In this document: piece after piece, positions 1 to 14,100 of the stretch
Layout of the letters: each line of letters opens with the position of its first letter
How positions within the stretch are numbered: position 1 is the stretch's first letter
Assembly (NCBI RefSeq): GCF_040581485.1
Contig: NC_090129.1
Location: 18,533,264-18,597,263 of the forward strand
Reading direction: 5' to 3'
DNA: 64,000 bases
Source of the DNA: Linepithema humile
Taxonomy: Eukaryota > Arthropoda > Insecta > Hymenoptera > Formicidae
Position numbers and translations under genes: made by a program
The notes under the pieces: generated by a model
Told to the model about the DNA's origin: nothing
The model's input: only the letters and a program-made list of their open reading frames with translations
Database searches by the model: none

Positions 1-3000
1 GTTGTAATACGGTAATTCATTTAGGTGGCATTCGTCGATCTAGGCGCGAGTAACTTGCGCCTTGTGTGCGTGTGAGTCCTGCGTGCGAAATGTGAGAGTG
101 CGTTTGTGCACGCTAAAATCATTCCTCGCGCTCTTTCTGCGATTTTCATTAAAAAACAATAATTTAAAATCGCGCGTATTATTATCATAAATGATAAAAT
201 AATTACATGAACGTGAATACTAATATCTTATTTTCTCGCACATTTCAATTTACCAATAATATTGCACAGCAGAAAATATTGTGAAATATATAAAATTATG
301 TTTTAATTAACTTTTCGGTTGCGCTATATTTTTATTATATAATCGTATAATACGTAAAGTATAATCGATATTATACGTATTTGAGTTACTAAATTTTATT
401 CTTAAATTTAATTATTAATTAATTCTGCCGTTGATACTGTTTATAAACTTATATTTACGATACTCATATAACAAATAAAAACTCATTAAAAGATTGAAGA
501 AAATTAATTTCAAAAATATGGGTATCATATTTAATTAATAATTGATGATCAAACCAAATTAATGTTCAATGACTAAGAAGAAGCATCTTCTGATTAAATA
601 ATGACAATTGAACGACCGAAATTGTGATACAGTAAGGAAGAGCGCGTGGTGGATTGTGCGTGCGCAACATGGAAAAGCAATAATGTATAAAGTTTATGAA
701 TCGCGGGCACTTCGCTCAAAGGGACAGCAGATGTTAATGTCACGTTATACATACACGCACGTAGCCAGGATATAATATATGTTGATTAGTTAGAAAGCGG
801 CGACGCTAATCGCGTTTCAACGGCGCCGAGATGGGCTCTTCGGGGACGATCGAGTGAAAAGCGAGACAAATCTCTCGACAAACTCGATTGATCCCGAAGA
901 CGTGGACCAAACGCGAGGAATCTCGCAAGAAGCGTGGATCAAGGTTGAAGAATGTTCTTCCGATTCGCGATACGAAGCGTGCAAGCGCTTTTGCATCAGA
1001 TAAATGCACCGGGTGTCTCAAATATTGATGATTATCACGTCATACGCATGTAAACCTAATTGAGATGCATGTGCAATTATAATGCGCGTATAAAGAATTT
1101 AACGGAGAGACTCAATTCAATTGATTTAACGTGACATTTTGGTAGCAATGTAAATTGCATATTTTATTATTCTGAATTATGCTTTCGTTAATTTAATGCC
1201 CATATTAATTCGTTGTATTTTAATAGTGTATTTTCACAAATTATATTCTATGGTAATGTCATATCAATTAATTCCGCACATTTGATTGCATTCACATTTT
1301 AATTAATAATTAATTAAACGTGCATTCGAAATCGCACCGGTGTTTGAACTAAATTTTCATCAGGACGTCGCAATCGTTATTCTTTGAGCGCCCTGCATTT
1401 GATCGACACCGCATTGGAGCGCCGGCCTTGATCGACACTCGGGGCGTCCCGAATATGTGCCCGAGCGGAGTAACTCGCAGACTCGACGACGTTTACTCGA
1501 ACGCGCTCGCTGCATCAGAGTGTAAATAATCGCGCGAAAAACAACACTCCTGGAGGTCCTAGATCGTCGATTATAGATGCACGAAATCAGCCGATAAGAA
1601 CCATTACGCTCAATTATTACTCACTGGCAAGGTACTTTTGACGCACTGTTCGCTAAGAGGACGAGTAGCTTTAATACTGCTGCATTCGACTGATGCAACT
1701 TTCCTCCACGAAGCACGGACATTGCGCAAAACATTTTGATCATGTATTAGCAAAAAAGAAATCTTATTATGAGAATATATATCAAATTTACGTTACACAC
1801 GCGTTTAATCGTTAATATTATATTCGAAATCTTATTGGTATTATTTTTTACATTGTGTATAAAAAAATGTGCTCTTTAATTCTTTATTTTATTCTTAAAT
1901 TTCTCTCTTTGCAAGACGGATTACGCTCCATTTATTCTTTGCAGCGATTCTTTGCAGATATCTCGCGAATAATCTTTTACAATCCCTTGTCTTTCTCGAC
2001 GATAATTAGGGTTGCATAATCATCATTAATGTACGCTAAGCGTTGCTCGTGTATCTATTCGCGGCTATCTCATACGGTCCAGCTGAATCAGATAATCAAA
2101 TATCCGGCGCCAAAGTCGAGACTGCACGCGGCCTAATTACTCTCCGTAATGTATTGCGCATTAGATACACGCGCACGTCGAGGCTCTCACGATTTCGACG
2201 GTCAACGATAATGATATATCTAACTTGTTGGGGAGCCATTCTACAGATCGCATAAATGTAGCGAGATGTGGGTGCACGCTTGCCAGTATTTTATAATGTT
2301 TAGTGTAGTGTTACAATTAAACTCCCAAAGCAACTTAGTAAAAAATAATGAGTAAATATCCAAAAACTTTGTTAGTGTAATCTGCTAAATAGAGATCTCT
2401 TTTCAAAGAAATTAGTTTATTCTCGTTTCAAAAAGAATTCTTCGTGATTATAATTTTGTATGTCTTACTTTAGGTCTTACTTTAGGTAACCCTTTTCATA
2501 TTATCGTTATTAATAATTTCCGTGCTTCGTGCGAATGTGAGGATGACTGCTTAACTGTAAAAAGTGACGCGAGGGCGGTGCAATAATTACAAGCATGCAT
2601 GCATACGAGACAGCGCACGTGTGTGTGTGTGTGAGTGTGTGCAGCCGATGCGTCGGAGGGCATGCGTTACTATAAAGGGTTCACTTTGTGACCGCGATGT
2701 TACTTTGTGATGATGCGACTGAAGCGACGATCCCGCTTGAGAGAGTTGATAAACTTCCATGTTTCTCAAACTTAGTCGCCTCCTGCTTTCGAGGAAAGTT
2801 TATATTACATTTTGCTTGATTACAAAGTTTACAAAACAACGTGACAACATTAATTTTATACACATTAAAATACTTATTTTGTTTCAACAATTTTATTTGT
2901 TGAATTACATGAATTGAGTGACCTAATTGCTAGTTGGATGTGAAAAGAATCACACAAAAAACAGAAAGCTATTTTTTTATAAATTACGTGGTTCAAAATT

Positions 3001-6000
3001 TAATTTTATTTTTCAAGGAAATAAAAGAATTTTTATAAAAATCAAAAACTGGCGATTGTATGGCTAGTTACGAAATCAATATTTTATTCTGCGTGAATTG
3101 GAAATTTTACTCGTAACTATTTTATGATCATTTCTGACACGCTTTATTTTAAGGAAATCCTGATTAACTTTTAACTTACGCCATTTATTCTCTCAAACAA
3201 AATCTTCAGCAAAGATAATGTCGCAATTACAAAGTAACTCTTTTTCACGATATTAAATTCTTCCAAACGGGCTGCGGGCGTGGGTCTTCGTACAAATCAT
3301 GCGAATTCTAACTCCTACGCATATTATTATGTATATTAATCGTTGCAATCTGAGCGATTACAGATCGATCGAACTGATTCAACAATTAAACAATAGGTCT
3401 GAGCAAACATTTGCGCTCCCTTTTCAGGACGCTCCATACTTTTTTGTCAAACGTGGCAATCTGACGCGAATTATCTTTGAAAATGTATATAAAATGTCTC
3501 GAAAAATCGGCTTAAACGCGAATAATTAACATTGAATCAAACGACTCTCTTCCGAATCAATCATATCATTCATGCGATTGCGCGCGATTGCGTTAGAGCG
3601 ATACGTTACATGTTTCTTCACGGCATGTGTTAATCGTTAGGTCAATGAACAAACGTCCTTAATTAAATACAAATCTTTCTCCAGGTGTCACTTAAACGAG
3701 TGAAACCGAGCTTATGGAAATTGTTATAACGCCACAAAGTGGCTTTAAAGTTTAAGAATTTTACAATTCCGGTTATACAAAGTTTCTGAAGCTTAATGAC
3801 TATAATAACTTCTAACGACTTTGTTAGAAAGATCGAAGAAATGTCATGAGTTTTGTAATAAAGTTACGAGATAGAGACTACAATAATTTTGCAATGGTTA
3901 TTCCGTAAATACGTAAAACAAATTTCACCGATTGTTACAACGTCTTGAAAATGGCGTTAAATGTTGAAATTTCATAGCGACTTTATTACATCGATGTAGT
4001 GCTGTTAAAGGAAAATATCCTGCAAATTAAAAGAGAAATGAAAAATATGCGTCAAACGCAGTACATTTAAAACAATTTACAATAAGTGTTATAAAATTAA
4101 ATAACATTCAGCCCAAACGTTGTCTTTAAGCCATATGCATCGATGTTAATTGTGCATAAATACAATACTTCGCATTTTGAGTAGTAAAAAAATTCTAAAC
4201 TTAATAAGAAATTATTTTTTTAATGAATTGACAAATATACAAAGCGAATTGTTACATATACATATCTTAATCTCAATTAAATAAATTAAGAAGTTGATAA
4301 AGAATTATATCTGTATGCATATCTTAACAAACTTTAGCAATTAAAATATATAAAATTAAAGACACATTTTGAATCATACGTAAACTTTGACTTGGAAAAG
4401 ATTCCTTTCTTTATCATAAAATTTACGCTTATACTATATATACATATATAGTGTTACAAAATTAAAAATATAATCAATTTTTTACAATAATCGTATTTAC
4501 ATTCGATGCATAAAGGCTTAAAGTGCTACGGTATTATATGGTAATGTAAACGCCTCATTATAGAACAATTTGTCTGTAACCGTCAATTATGTCGTATCCA
4601 ACGATCCGTCGAACGTTCGTTCTCTTCGAGCCTCGTGCTTTGATGAATGATCAACATATATTAGAATCTTATTAGTATATTATGGTGTATCGATCGATTT
4701 AGTCGTTAGGCGATTGTGAAGTACGAAGACCCGCGGAATCGATTGTGCCAGCGATAGTTTCAAACGTTTTGCAACGAACGACACCGAAAGATGAGCGAAT
4801 CGCCGAAATTACAATAGCTGCTTAATTACTTATTAATTTTTAGAATTAATTAATTCCTTTGCGTCACAACTAAATTTACTTTTAATTAAATGATAATAAA
4901 ACTTTTGACTTCACAAATTAGTTGTGCATAAAGTAAAAAAAAATGGTCAAAGTATTAAAAATTATTTTATATTAATAGCAGCATTAATTAACGGTCACAT
5001 GGAATATAAACGTTGACTGCTCTATAATTCAATATGTATTTAAAAATTGTTTTTTTTTTTTTAATCTGATGTTTAATTATGAAATAAGCTAAAAAGAATC
5101 AGAAGACGCAAGGAGTTAAATGTGCAGTTATTTTTTACTGCTCGAAGCCAAGGACAAAAATGGTGGTTTTAACTGAACATATCAAGGCCCCGTAGAAAAG
5201 GCCAGCCAATATCCGGATTTCTACTCTGGTTTCGCGTAGATTCAGTTTTTTCGACGCTTTTTCTCGCGACAGGAAATACACATGCGGAAGTTCGCAAAGC
5301 GACTCGATCGCGCAGTGATGCGCGGCTTCCAAAGATGATCTTGGGAATTATGTATGATCTGATATAAATACGCAGGGAAATCCTGTCCACTGGAACCATC
5401 GTTTATTTATTTAACAGCCAATTACCCTTTCAAACCCCTTTTCATTTTAATTAAAAATAATATTTATATATATAATCCAAAAAATTATAATTTTTGAATA
5501 AAAAATATTTAGATATTTAAAACAATACTATGTACAATACATTCAAAATTTCTAATAATTATGAATATTAAATATTTTAAATACTTTATATTGAAAGTCT
5601 TACTGAAATCTTTTAAATATCTTATATTTAACGACATTATATTTAACGTCGTTTAATTAATCGATAATTACTTATAAAAAGTTATGTTACTAATTACAAT
5701 TTTGATTTAAACAAAACGCAGTTAGAAGATGAATGTGTAGAGAATCACAAAAAAAGAAACATTTAACAAACGCATTAAGTCAGCATTGAAACATTGCGCA
5801 TTTTCGACCAGTTTTAAAATATAATATTTTACGTATTATAAAATAATATGCTGTTTCTTGCGTTTTGAATTTTAATTTCTATAAAGATAATATAATCTAT
5901 AATTTAATATTACAACTTGTGCGCCTTCATTTTATAAACTCGTTAACATTGTCTGAGATAAGAATTAATTTTGCGAAATTTTAATGAACTGAAATCAATT

Positions 6001-6990
6001 ACTATCTTAAACAATGAGAATAAATCTGAAGATTTTAAGAGTATAATAGAACAAAAAATATGATAGTAATTTATTTGTTGAAATTAAATTTATTTTTGCG
6101 AAAGTTACGATATATTCATTTAAAATTATTTACATTTACAAACGTTTCTGCTTGACATCAGGCCTTCTTCAGTGTACAATAAAAAACGAAAGAATCGCAA
6201 CGCCGTGATTACATAGATAATATAATGTGGAAGAAGTGTTCAAAATCCATTTCAACCAAAATATTTAGACATTGAAAAAATTAGGATTGTGAAAATTACA
6301 TGTAGAAAGTAAACTCATCTGCGTAGGTGGAGGAAACAATACGTTATGACAGGTAAATAAAATTTAAAAAAAAAGATTTTTTGAGAGTTATTTTTAATAT
6401 ATTTCTATGTCTTCTATTTTTGCCAGTTACTTTTACGAGCAATGTATATTCTCTGTGAAATATCAGTTTATACTTGAATTCGATCCTTGCCTGCACCTCT
6501 TTTATCTGCTGATGCTATACGCGAAAACGCATTAATGACCACAGAGTGTATCATATTTTACGTTCAATAAATTATCTTCAGTATGTTGACAAGAGTAAAT
6601 TTTAATCAACCTCATTTTATACACATATCTTAAAATCATAAGTATTTTGAAAGACTGCGTGATTATAGTTTGTTATGAGTTAAATTTTGTTACGCAATTA
6701 AAGTGGTTTTTAATATCTTGAAGAACGGCAATAAAGTGATAAAACAACTTAATATTGTAACTAAATTTGCTTCAGACTATATGGAAACGATATATTAAAA
6801 GAAAAAACAAAATTGTGTTAATTTTAGGAAAAAGATTATATTTTTATTTGTGACTTGAAACAAATAATTTCTGCTTATATTATTTGTAACATATACATAG
6901 TTTAAAGAAACAATTATATATTAACGTTGTATTTTATAAAATCCTATAAAACTAAATGTATAGATTTTGTATATATGTATATAGTGTATA
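1..6990. other. AT-rich non-coding flank
   Basis: I see no supportable gene in this stretch. The open frames are short, lack recognisable domains and have no plausible splice context. It contains a GT-rich microsatellite near 2619-2640 and a somewhat GC-richer patch around 1320-1560. A fragment near 5350-5395 is shared with 33840-33885 and is probably an interspersed repeat. Because the neighbouring FAS gene reads leftward on the minus strand, this is sequence downstream of FAS. It could hold distal regulatory elements or introns of a gene outside the window, but nothing in the sequence shows this. Confidence 0.6.
2619..2640. repeat. GT-rich microsatellite
   Basis: A short run of GT dinucleotides with one GA interruption, in non-coding sequence. 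Confidence 0.8.
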
Positions 6991-7455
6991 TACAGGGTGT
7001 CTGGCAATAATCGCCCCACCGGTCATATACAGGTAGAGAGGTCAAATCGAGTAGAAAAGTCCTTTACCATTTTTTAATTTTCATAATAAGTACTGAGTAA
7101 TTAACGAAAAAAAGATCGGCGAATCCGCGCGAGTAAAGCGCGCACGGTGAGAAGGACGTCCCACTGCTACGCGATCACTAGGACACAAGGATCTAGCGTT
7201 ACGCGCCGCTCGTATGTTGCCATTGTCATTTGTAGAGCGCTCCTCCCAACGCTTCATCGCGCGCCTAGTGATCGCATAGCAGTGGGATGTCCTTCTCACC
7301 GCGCGCGCTTTACTCGCGCGGATTCGCCGATCTTTTTTCGTTAATTACTCAGTACTTATTATGAAAATTAAAAAATGGTAAAGGACTTTTCTACTCGATT
7401 TGACCTCCTCTACCTGTATATGACCGGTGGGGCGATTATTGCCAGACACCCTGTA
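6991..7455. mobile_element. 465-bp foldback/MITE-like element (family A, copy 1)
   Basis: The two ends are inverted copies beginning TACAGGGTGTCTGGCAATAA, and the inverted arms run for about 200 bp on each side of a short loop. There is no transposase, so this is a non-autonomous element. It is flanked by TA-rich sequence compatible with a TA or TATA target duplication. A related element lies at 24976-25451 and shares the internal blocks around GATCGGC, AAGGATCTAGCGTTAC and GCGCTCCTCCCAACG. It sits about 130 bp downstream of the FAS stop codon. Small open frames here read similarly on both strands only because the element is nearly palindromic. Confidence 0.85.
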
Positions 7456-7581
7456 TATTGTGTATACATATAGTATTTAAAATTGCAAATTAACTTCTAT
7501 GTTCTAGTGTGGATATTTTAAACAGATGTCATATTATTATTACCTATTATATTTGCATGCTTTTGAATAGATTCGATGGAA

Positions 7582-8068
7582 TTAATTCATAATTTCATTA
7601 ATTGCAGCAACGACTTTCTCATTGTTTATTATTGTCATGTGAGTGCCTTCAACATAGTGTATTTCTATCTTTCCTTTAGTAATCTGCAAGTAACTTTATA
7701 TTAATTACAACTGTTCTGCTGTATAAATTATTTTTTTGTTATACTTCAATTACCTTGTGCAGGCCATAGTCTTCTTGAGGAAAAAGTAATGAATATGTCG
7801 TGGGCTTCAGAAGAATTATAGGTGATTCGATCTTCGGTATTTGTGTCACATCGTATTCATAAAGACCGATCAAATGCTTATATATTGTTGTGCACAAGGC
7901 TTTTCTTTTGTCAATCGTTACTTGTGAATAAGCTGAAGAAACATGTTTCAAAAAAATTTCTAACTTTTCGTCCCAATTAGTATTAGTACATTTGTTCAAC
8001 TCCAACACAAACTAAAAAAAATAGATTTGAGATTTTTACCGAAAAATCCATCATTTAAGACCATCATC

Positions 8069-8105
<37 letters not shown>

Positions 8106-11100
8106 GGGTGTTTCAGACCACCCGTCCCACCCTTTTAAAACGTAGGGATGTGCTTGTACAAAAAAATGGCTCAGACGAAATTTGCATGATTTTTTGCATG
8201 ATTGATATGTTTTACAAGATATTTTGTATTTTATGTCAAAATACTGTAATTTACAAGCCTCATAACTCGAAAAGTACTTAATGAAAAATAACTTCATTAT
8301 AGTGTTTTGAAAAGCTCTTGACACCAGCTATTAGATTTTGGAATCAAAAATAGGGGTTTCTATTTAAAAAAATAACTCTGACCTTCAAATGACCTTAAAA
8401 ATCAACTGCGAGGTCAAAGTCAAGGTCACCATCAGATAGATCCCTCGAAATCATGCAAATTTCGTCTGAGACATTTTTTTGTACAAGCACATCCCTACGT
8501 TTTAAAAGGGTGGGACGGGTGGTCTGAAACACCCAGTATATATATATATATACCTTTCCACTAGCTGCTGGTTGAAACAAATCCATTATACCCAAAAGAA
8601 TATTATTCTGGAATTCATCTAACGTAGTGAAAGGACAATTTACATTAACTATTGCCTTTATATACTCGGGTGCTCCATCGATGAGTATTAATCGGCCTTT
8701 GAGATTCATTTCTTCTAACTTCCGCGCTAATTCAATGGTAATTATTGATCCATACGAATAGCCGACTAGTACAAAATTATGTGGCAATTTTTGTTCTCTG
8801 CTCAAAATGTGCTGAAAACACATAAAAAACAATAAAGTATAAAAAAAACTTAACATAGAAAAAATGGGACTAAAAATATCTTGAACTGCTATCTTGTTAT
8901 CATTGTATTCTAGCATGCAGTATTTTATTGTATCACAATCTTCTTTCTACATTATGAAGTCCAGTTGTTAATTAAGTGAAGAATTTACCTGTAAAAGGCT
9001 GTTAGTGATATCTTTTATTGATGTTAAGTTTGTGCCAATGTTATACGTGTTGTATTGAAGGCACGTTGCTGAACCTTCGATTTTTGGCACCAACAAATCA
9101 AAGACGTTTCCACAACCCTCTATACCTGGCAATAGGAATATTTCGCTTTCCGTCGTGCTTTTTTTCGTCGGAAACTTTATACAAACATCGGGTATCAATT
9201 GATCGTCGCCTGATATGCGAATGAGCAATTTCCTTTCTGTCTCGGTGAGTTCCTCGTTCTTCACATCTTTCTCGAACATTTTGGCGAGCTTAGTGAAACT
9301 GAGATCGCGAATATCCTGCGCGGTAAGGAAAATCTCATACTCCCGTTCCAAGGTCTGTTTAATTTCTACGGCCATCATCGAGTCCATTCCAAGCTCAGAC
9401 AAAGGAATGTGATGAGCCACGGTACTCATGTCCTTCAGATCTATATTTAATTAATTTTTTATATTTAGTTTTAATTACTTAGTTTATATTAAATATTCTA
9501 ATCATATTTAATTAAACACGTTGATCTTTTTTATCAAATAAATTCAAATTCAAATAAATTGATTAATTATATTGTCTAATTTTTTTAATGTTATTAACTT
9601 ACTCATAATATTAGCCACAGTTTCGACAATACTGAATGCATCAAAAGTGTTCAACCGCTTCTCGGCTACAACCATGCTCGCCACTATAGGCTGCTTTTGT
9701 AACAAAAAGTCCTCGAGTTTCGCGATGCAGGAAGTTATCTTTTGCTGCAAAGTGCCACCGATAACCATTTCTTTGTCGTTGTCTTGCATATCAGCCACGA
9801 GGCCGACATCGCCGACCGCACCCCATTGAACCGCTAGTCCGTGCAGACCCTCTTGCACTCTTCTCTCGCAAATTCTTTCCATGATAGAATTTGCCATGCC
9901 GTAATTTGTCTGTCCGGCATTTCCTCTGCCGCAAGATACCGAAGAGAACACAACAAAGTGACGAAGCTGAGGACATATTTTTCTGGTCAAATGGTCCAAG
10001 TTCTTTGTGGCCCAAGCTTTCGCTTTGAAGGGCTCCTGAAACGTCTCTACAGTTTGATTCTGGCAAATTTTATCATTTAATACCACAGCCAAGTTGAATA
10101 TAGCGTCCACCGGTGCCAGTTTTTCCGCCGATTTCAGCATATATTTGCAATCTTTGACGTCCGATACATCGACGTTCGATATGATTAGCACTTTCACTCC
10201 GTAAGATTTCCACAGATCGATCTTCATCTGCTGATATCCGTTTTTTACTCCGGCGCGCGAGATGAACACCAGATTCTGAGCGCCACGAACAACTAGCCAG
10301 TCGGCTAATTCTAAGCCGAAGCCACCCAAGCCGCCTAAGATGATGTACGATTTGTTCAATAGACAGTAATAACGTGGAAGTGCAAGAATGGGTGCGCTCA
10401 TAGATTCACCTTCTTCGTGCATTTTTATGATTATCTAAAAGTACGTTAACTCATTTAACTAAGCTTTTATTTGATACATTATGTTTTATTTTTAATTGAT
10501 CTCGCGTATTAAGTCACAATTAATTCCAGCTAAATTGATTTACCTTTCCTATATGCTTTCCAGCTGTCATGTATCTGAATGCAGCCTCCACTTCATCCTT
10601 TTCAAAAATCTTCCTGGCAATTGGTTGAATAGCTTTATTCGCAAGATTTATGGCCACTACCATGTTCAAACGTTCTTTTAGTTTTTTCGGAGCTGTGAAT
10701 ACATTATCCAACATAACGCTGTAAAATGAAATTCCTTTTGAAAGAAACGACAAATTTAACAAATTATTGGTCATCATATCGAATTTTCCTATTTCCAGAA
10801 AACGCCCACCCTTCGCAAGGCAACGGATGGACGTCTGGAGTTTCTCTTCGGCGAGCGAGTTCAATACAATGTCCACGCCACGGCCGTTGGTCTGACTATG
10901 TATCATTTGCTCAAAACTGTTGTCGCGCGAATTTCCAATGTGATTCTCTGGGATGAACGGGAACGTGTCTCTGATGAACTTTCGCTTTTCCGGAGTGCCA
11001 ACGGTGGTGAATATCTTGCAACCTTTGTGATGCGCAAGATGAATCGCAGCTTGACCCACGGCACCGGTACCGGAGTGGATAAGTACCGTATCGCTCTTTT

Positions 11101-14100
11101 TCATATTCGCCTTGACGATTAATCCGTAACAGCACGTGCCGTAAGCGCACGGAACCGTTGCAGCGTCCTCCGTGCTCCACTTGTCCGGAATTTTCCAGTA
11201 TAAGTTTTTGTAGGATGTGCACATATTTGTTATGGATCTGAGAATTAAAGAATTAAAATCTTTCTTATATCTAAAAAAACAGGATTATCTAGGATAGATA
11301 AGAATAACTTGTACAGTAAATATAGTAGGCTTTACAGTAAATATAGTAAATACGGTAATACTGTTTATAAAAAATTTATGCATTCCAGTAAAATAATTCT
11401 ACGTTTGTGCTTTGGCTTTACAAAATATTGCAAGTTACATTACAAAGTCTGCAACATTTGAGATAGTAATTTTATTAAATAAATTATTTTTTATTTATTT
11501 TTTATCTTCTTATCACACATGCACATACAATATATATACACATAATATATCAATTTATCCAATAGAAAAGCTGGCTTTAAAATGCGTCAATTTTTTTTAT
11601 AAACAGTAAACTTTTAAATAATTGCGTAACAATAACGTACCTGTTTTCCCAAATTCCCATCACTCTCTGTCCAGTATTATCCACGCCGACATATTCTAGA
11701 CCCACCATACAATCCTCGAGTCGTCCACGCGTTAAGTTGAAACCACCTCCTGTAAGTTTGCCGGACGCTATCATTACATCTTTGAAATTGATAGACGAGT
11801 AAGCTACGTGAACGAGATTATTCTCCTTATAATCCGGTGTAATCGGGCCTTCGATCCAGCGAAATGAACTCAAATCACCGCTCACCTAATTGAGAAATAT
11901 CTTTTATTATGACAGAACTGTAAGAATAACTTTTTTTATTAATTTATAAAACATTTATACCAATTGATTGGCGAATGCGTGGTACACGAGCTTCGGTGTC
12001 AGCGGCGCTAGCGGAAGGTGTCTGTATGAACCCCATGTTTTACCCGGACGCAAGACATTTATGATAAGATCGATCCGGAGTTGCTCCGCGTATAATGACT
12101 CGTGCAAAGAAAACTCCGGTGCAGTTTTGTCTTGAATAAACACGCCTCTGATCGATTCGCCGCCTGGTTCTCTTCTCAAGCAATTGACGAGGCCCAACAA
12201 GCCACATTCCGAATCTTTCTCGCTGACTAAAATTATTTTTGCAGCGTTTTTTGACTCATTCTCCGCGTTCAAGATCGATTTAAGCTGCTCTAACCAAGAG
12301 AACTCGTAATTGTTTACGTGAATAACTTTAGTTTTCCTCGTCGATTGTTCTTTCTTCTTTAACAGTATAATGTGCTCTTTCTGCGTGCGTTTCTCAAGTA
12401 CTACTGCTAAATTGTACTTTTCGGCAGTCGCAATGTCGTCTTTCGTGAAGGACTGTTCTCGTGTCAATAAGAATCCATTGTTTTGTAACGCCGGCAAAAT
12501 TTCTTTTAAGGTCTTGCTTTTGTTCTTCGTGAACAAATTGTATCCTGTGATTAATATCGCATTATCGTCATTCGACAACTTCTTCGATTGCGCGACTGTG
12601 ATTTTTGAAGGAAGAGTAACGCAATCGAAGCGATCGGTTCTGGTCACCAGAGTAATGTTTGGTTGAAGCAACGGTAGATCACCCAAGACATTGATAAACA
12701 GTGGTGATGCTATTTCATCTGTTTCTACTTTGTCATCATCTTCGATCAATTCGATAATATTTACTTTTATCACTTGATGATACTCCAGAGCGAGATGAGT
12801 CGACAGCATCACGCCTTCCTGCAAGGAAACCTCGGCTCCGTCGCGATGAGCTATGAATCTGTACTCTTCGAGAACGGGTTCCTCCGCTGGCTTTCGACGA
12901 AATATGGAAGTAGCCTTGATTCCGCGAATTTCCACACCGCCGGATACTACCGCGTCGTAGATTTTGTACACACGCACAGGAAGCTCTAGAAAGATATTTA
13001 TAAATAATGTATTTTTTTACACTTAAACTTCTCTCACGTTAAACAAATTTCTTTATTTGAGAACTAGTCACAACATTTAAAGTTGCATTAAAAAATTAAT
13101 ATTAAAAAGTTGTTGGAAAGAAAATAAATCGACAAACTTACGATAATCGTTAGCTGCTGCGTTCCGTATTTGCTGTATGTGAAGTTTCGTATCGATCACC
13201 AACTTTTGTATTTCCGTGGGAACGTAAAGACTCTTCGTGTCTATCCCAAGGATTTTCATTTGCAGCATATTGTCCATAAATGTTACCCAATTGTACATCC
13301 AAGCTATGTGCCCTTGTTTTCCCGTAGTCGACGAACTCTTCAAACCCCGAAATATGCCGGCGTATTGATATCCGCGTAATCTGAGTTCCTTGTAGATATC
13401 TTTTGTCTTCATTACTTCTTCCTCATTGTCGTTCTCTTCATTTAACAATTGTTTCGGTAACATTTCTTCGGTAATATCTGTCGGTTCACGCACAGTGCCA
13501 GTGACGACGGCGTTATCTCCTTCGATGACTTCAAACTTTCCAGTTGCTGCAATAAATAATCTTGAATATTTCTTTTTATCGCATAAATTGAGTATTGTCA
13601 TTCTTAATGCAGCAAATAAAGTAACTTATTGAAAAATAAATTTTTTAAATAAAATCTACCTTTCTGCACCATTATTGTTAGATACACGGGTCCTTGTTTC
13701 GGAAAATGCGTTGCCCGAATGAACTTGACATTCTCAAATACGATTGGCATCTCGGTATACGATAGACTTTTCATCAAACCCATCGTTTCCCAAACTAGCA
13801 TGAGATATCCAGTAGCCGGCAATAACTGTCTTCCGTCAATCACATGATCGCTCATATATTCGTAATCTTCGTCATTTAGCGAAACTTCTACCATCCTTTC
13901 TCCGTTAGAGAGTTTCGTCTGCATTTTATGACTTGTTACGTACCAGTCCTCGGAATGGTTCCATCTGGAAATAGAAAATAAAAATTTCTTACTGTGAAAA
14001 TAATTTTTTATTCTGTTATGTTTAACAAATGAAGAATGTGTTCGACATACTTGATTGACGGCGAGATCATCGGCGTGGAACGACTAACAGGAAATTTCAC

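Larger units (their letters stand above)
7582..9440 (-). other. FAS exons 16-19: acyl carrier protein and thioesterase
   Basis: Exon 16 begins with the ACP. The phosphopantetheine attachment serine is in ELGMDSMMAVEIKQTLE (Ser2032). The same exon starts the thioesterase. Exon 17 has the GYSYGS nucleophile (Ser2181) and LIDGAP (Asp2207), exon 18 is the lid region, and exon 19 supplies the histidine in VEGTHMTI (His2349) before the TAA. The thioesterase releases the finished fatty acid. Intron 17 is nearly filled by a TIR element (8104-8536) whose end lies about 17 bp from the exon 17 splice donor. Confidence 0.93.

Noticed and set aside
7081..7344. Similar small frames on both strands near 7.1-7.3 kb
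   Set aside because: They are the two arms of a near-palindromic element, not a pair of genes.
8395..8916. Single 173-codon minus-strand frame as a separate hydrolase gene
   Set aside because: Its middle is FAS exon 17 (8554-8811); the rest is read-through into introns, including the TIR element.
9018..13632. Plus-strand frames opposite FAS exons 10-16
   Set aside because: They are antisense shadows of real minus-strand exons with conserved active-site motifs and closing splice phases.
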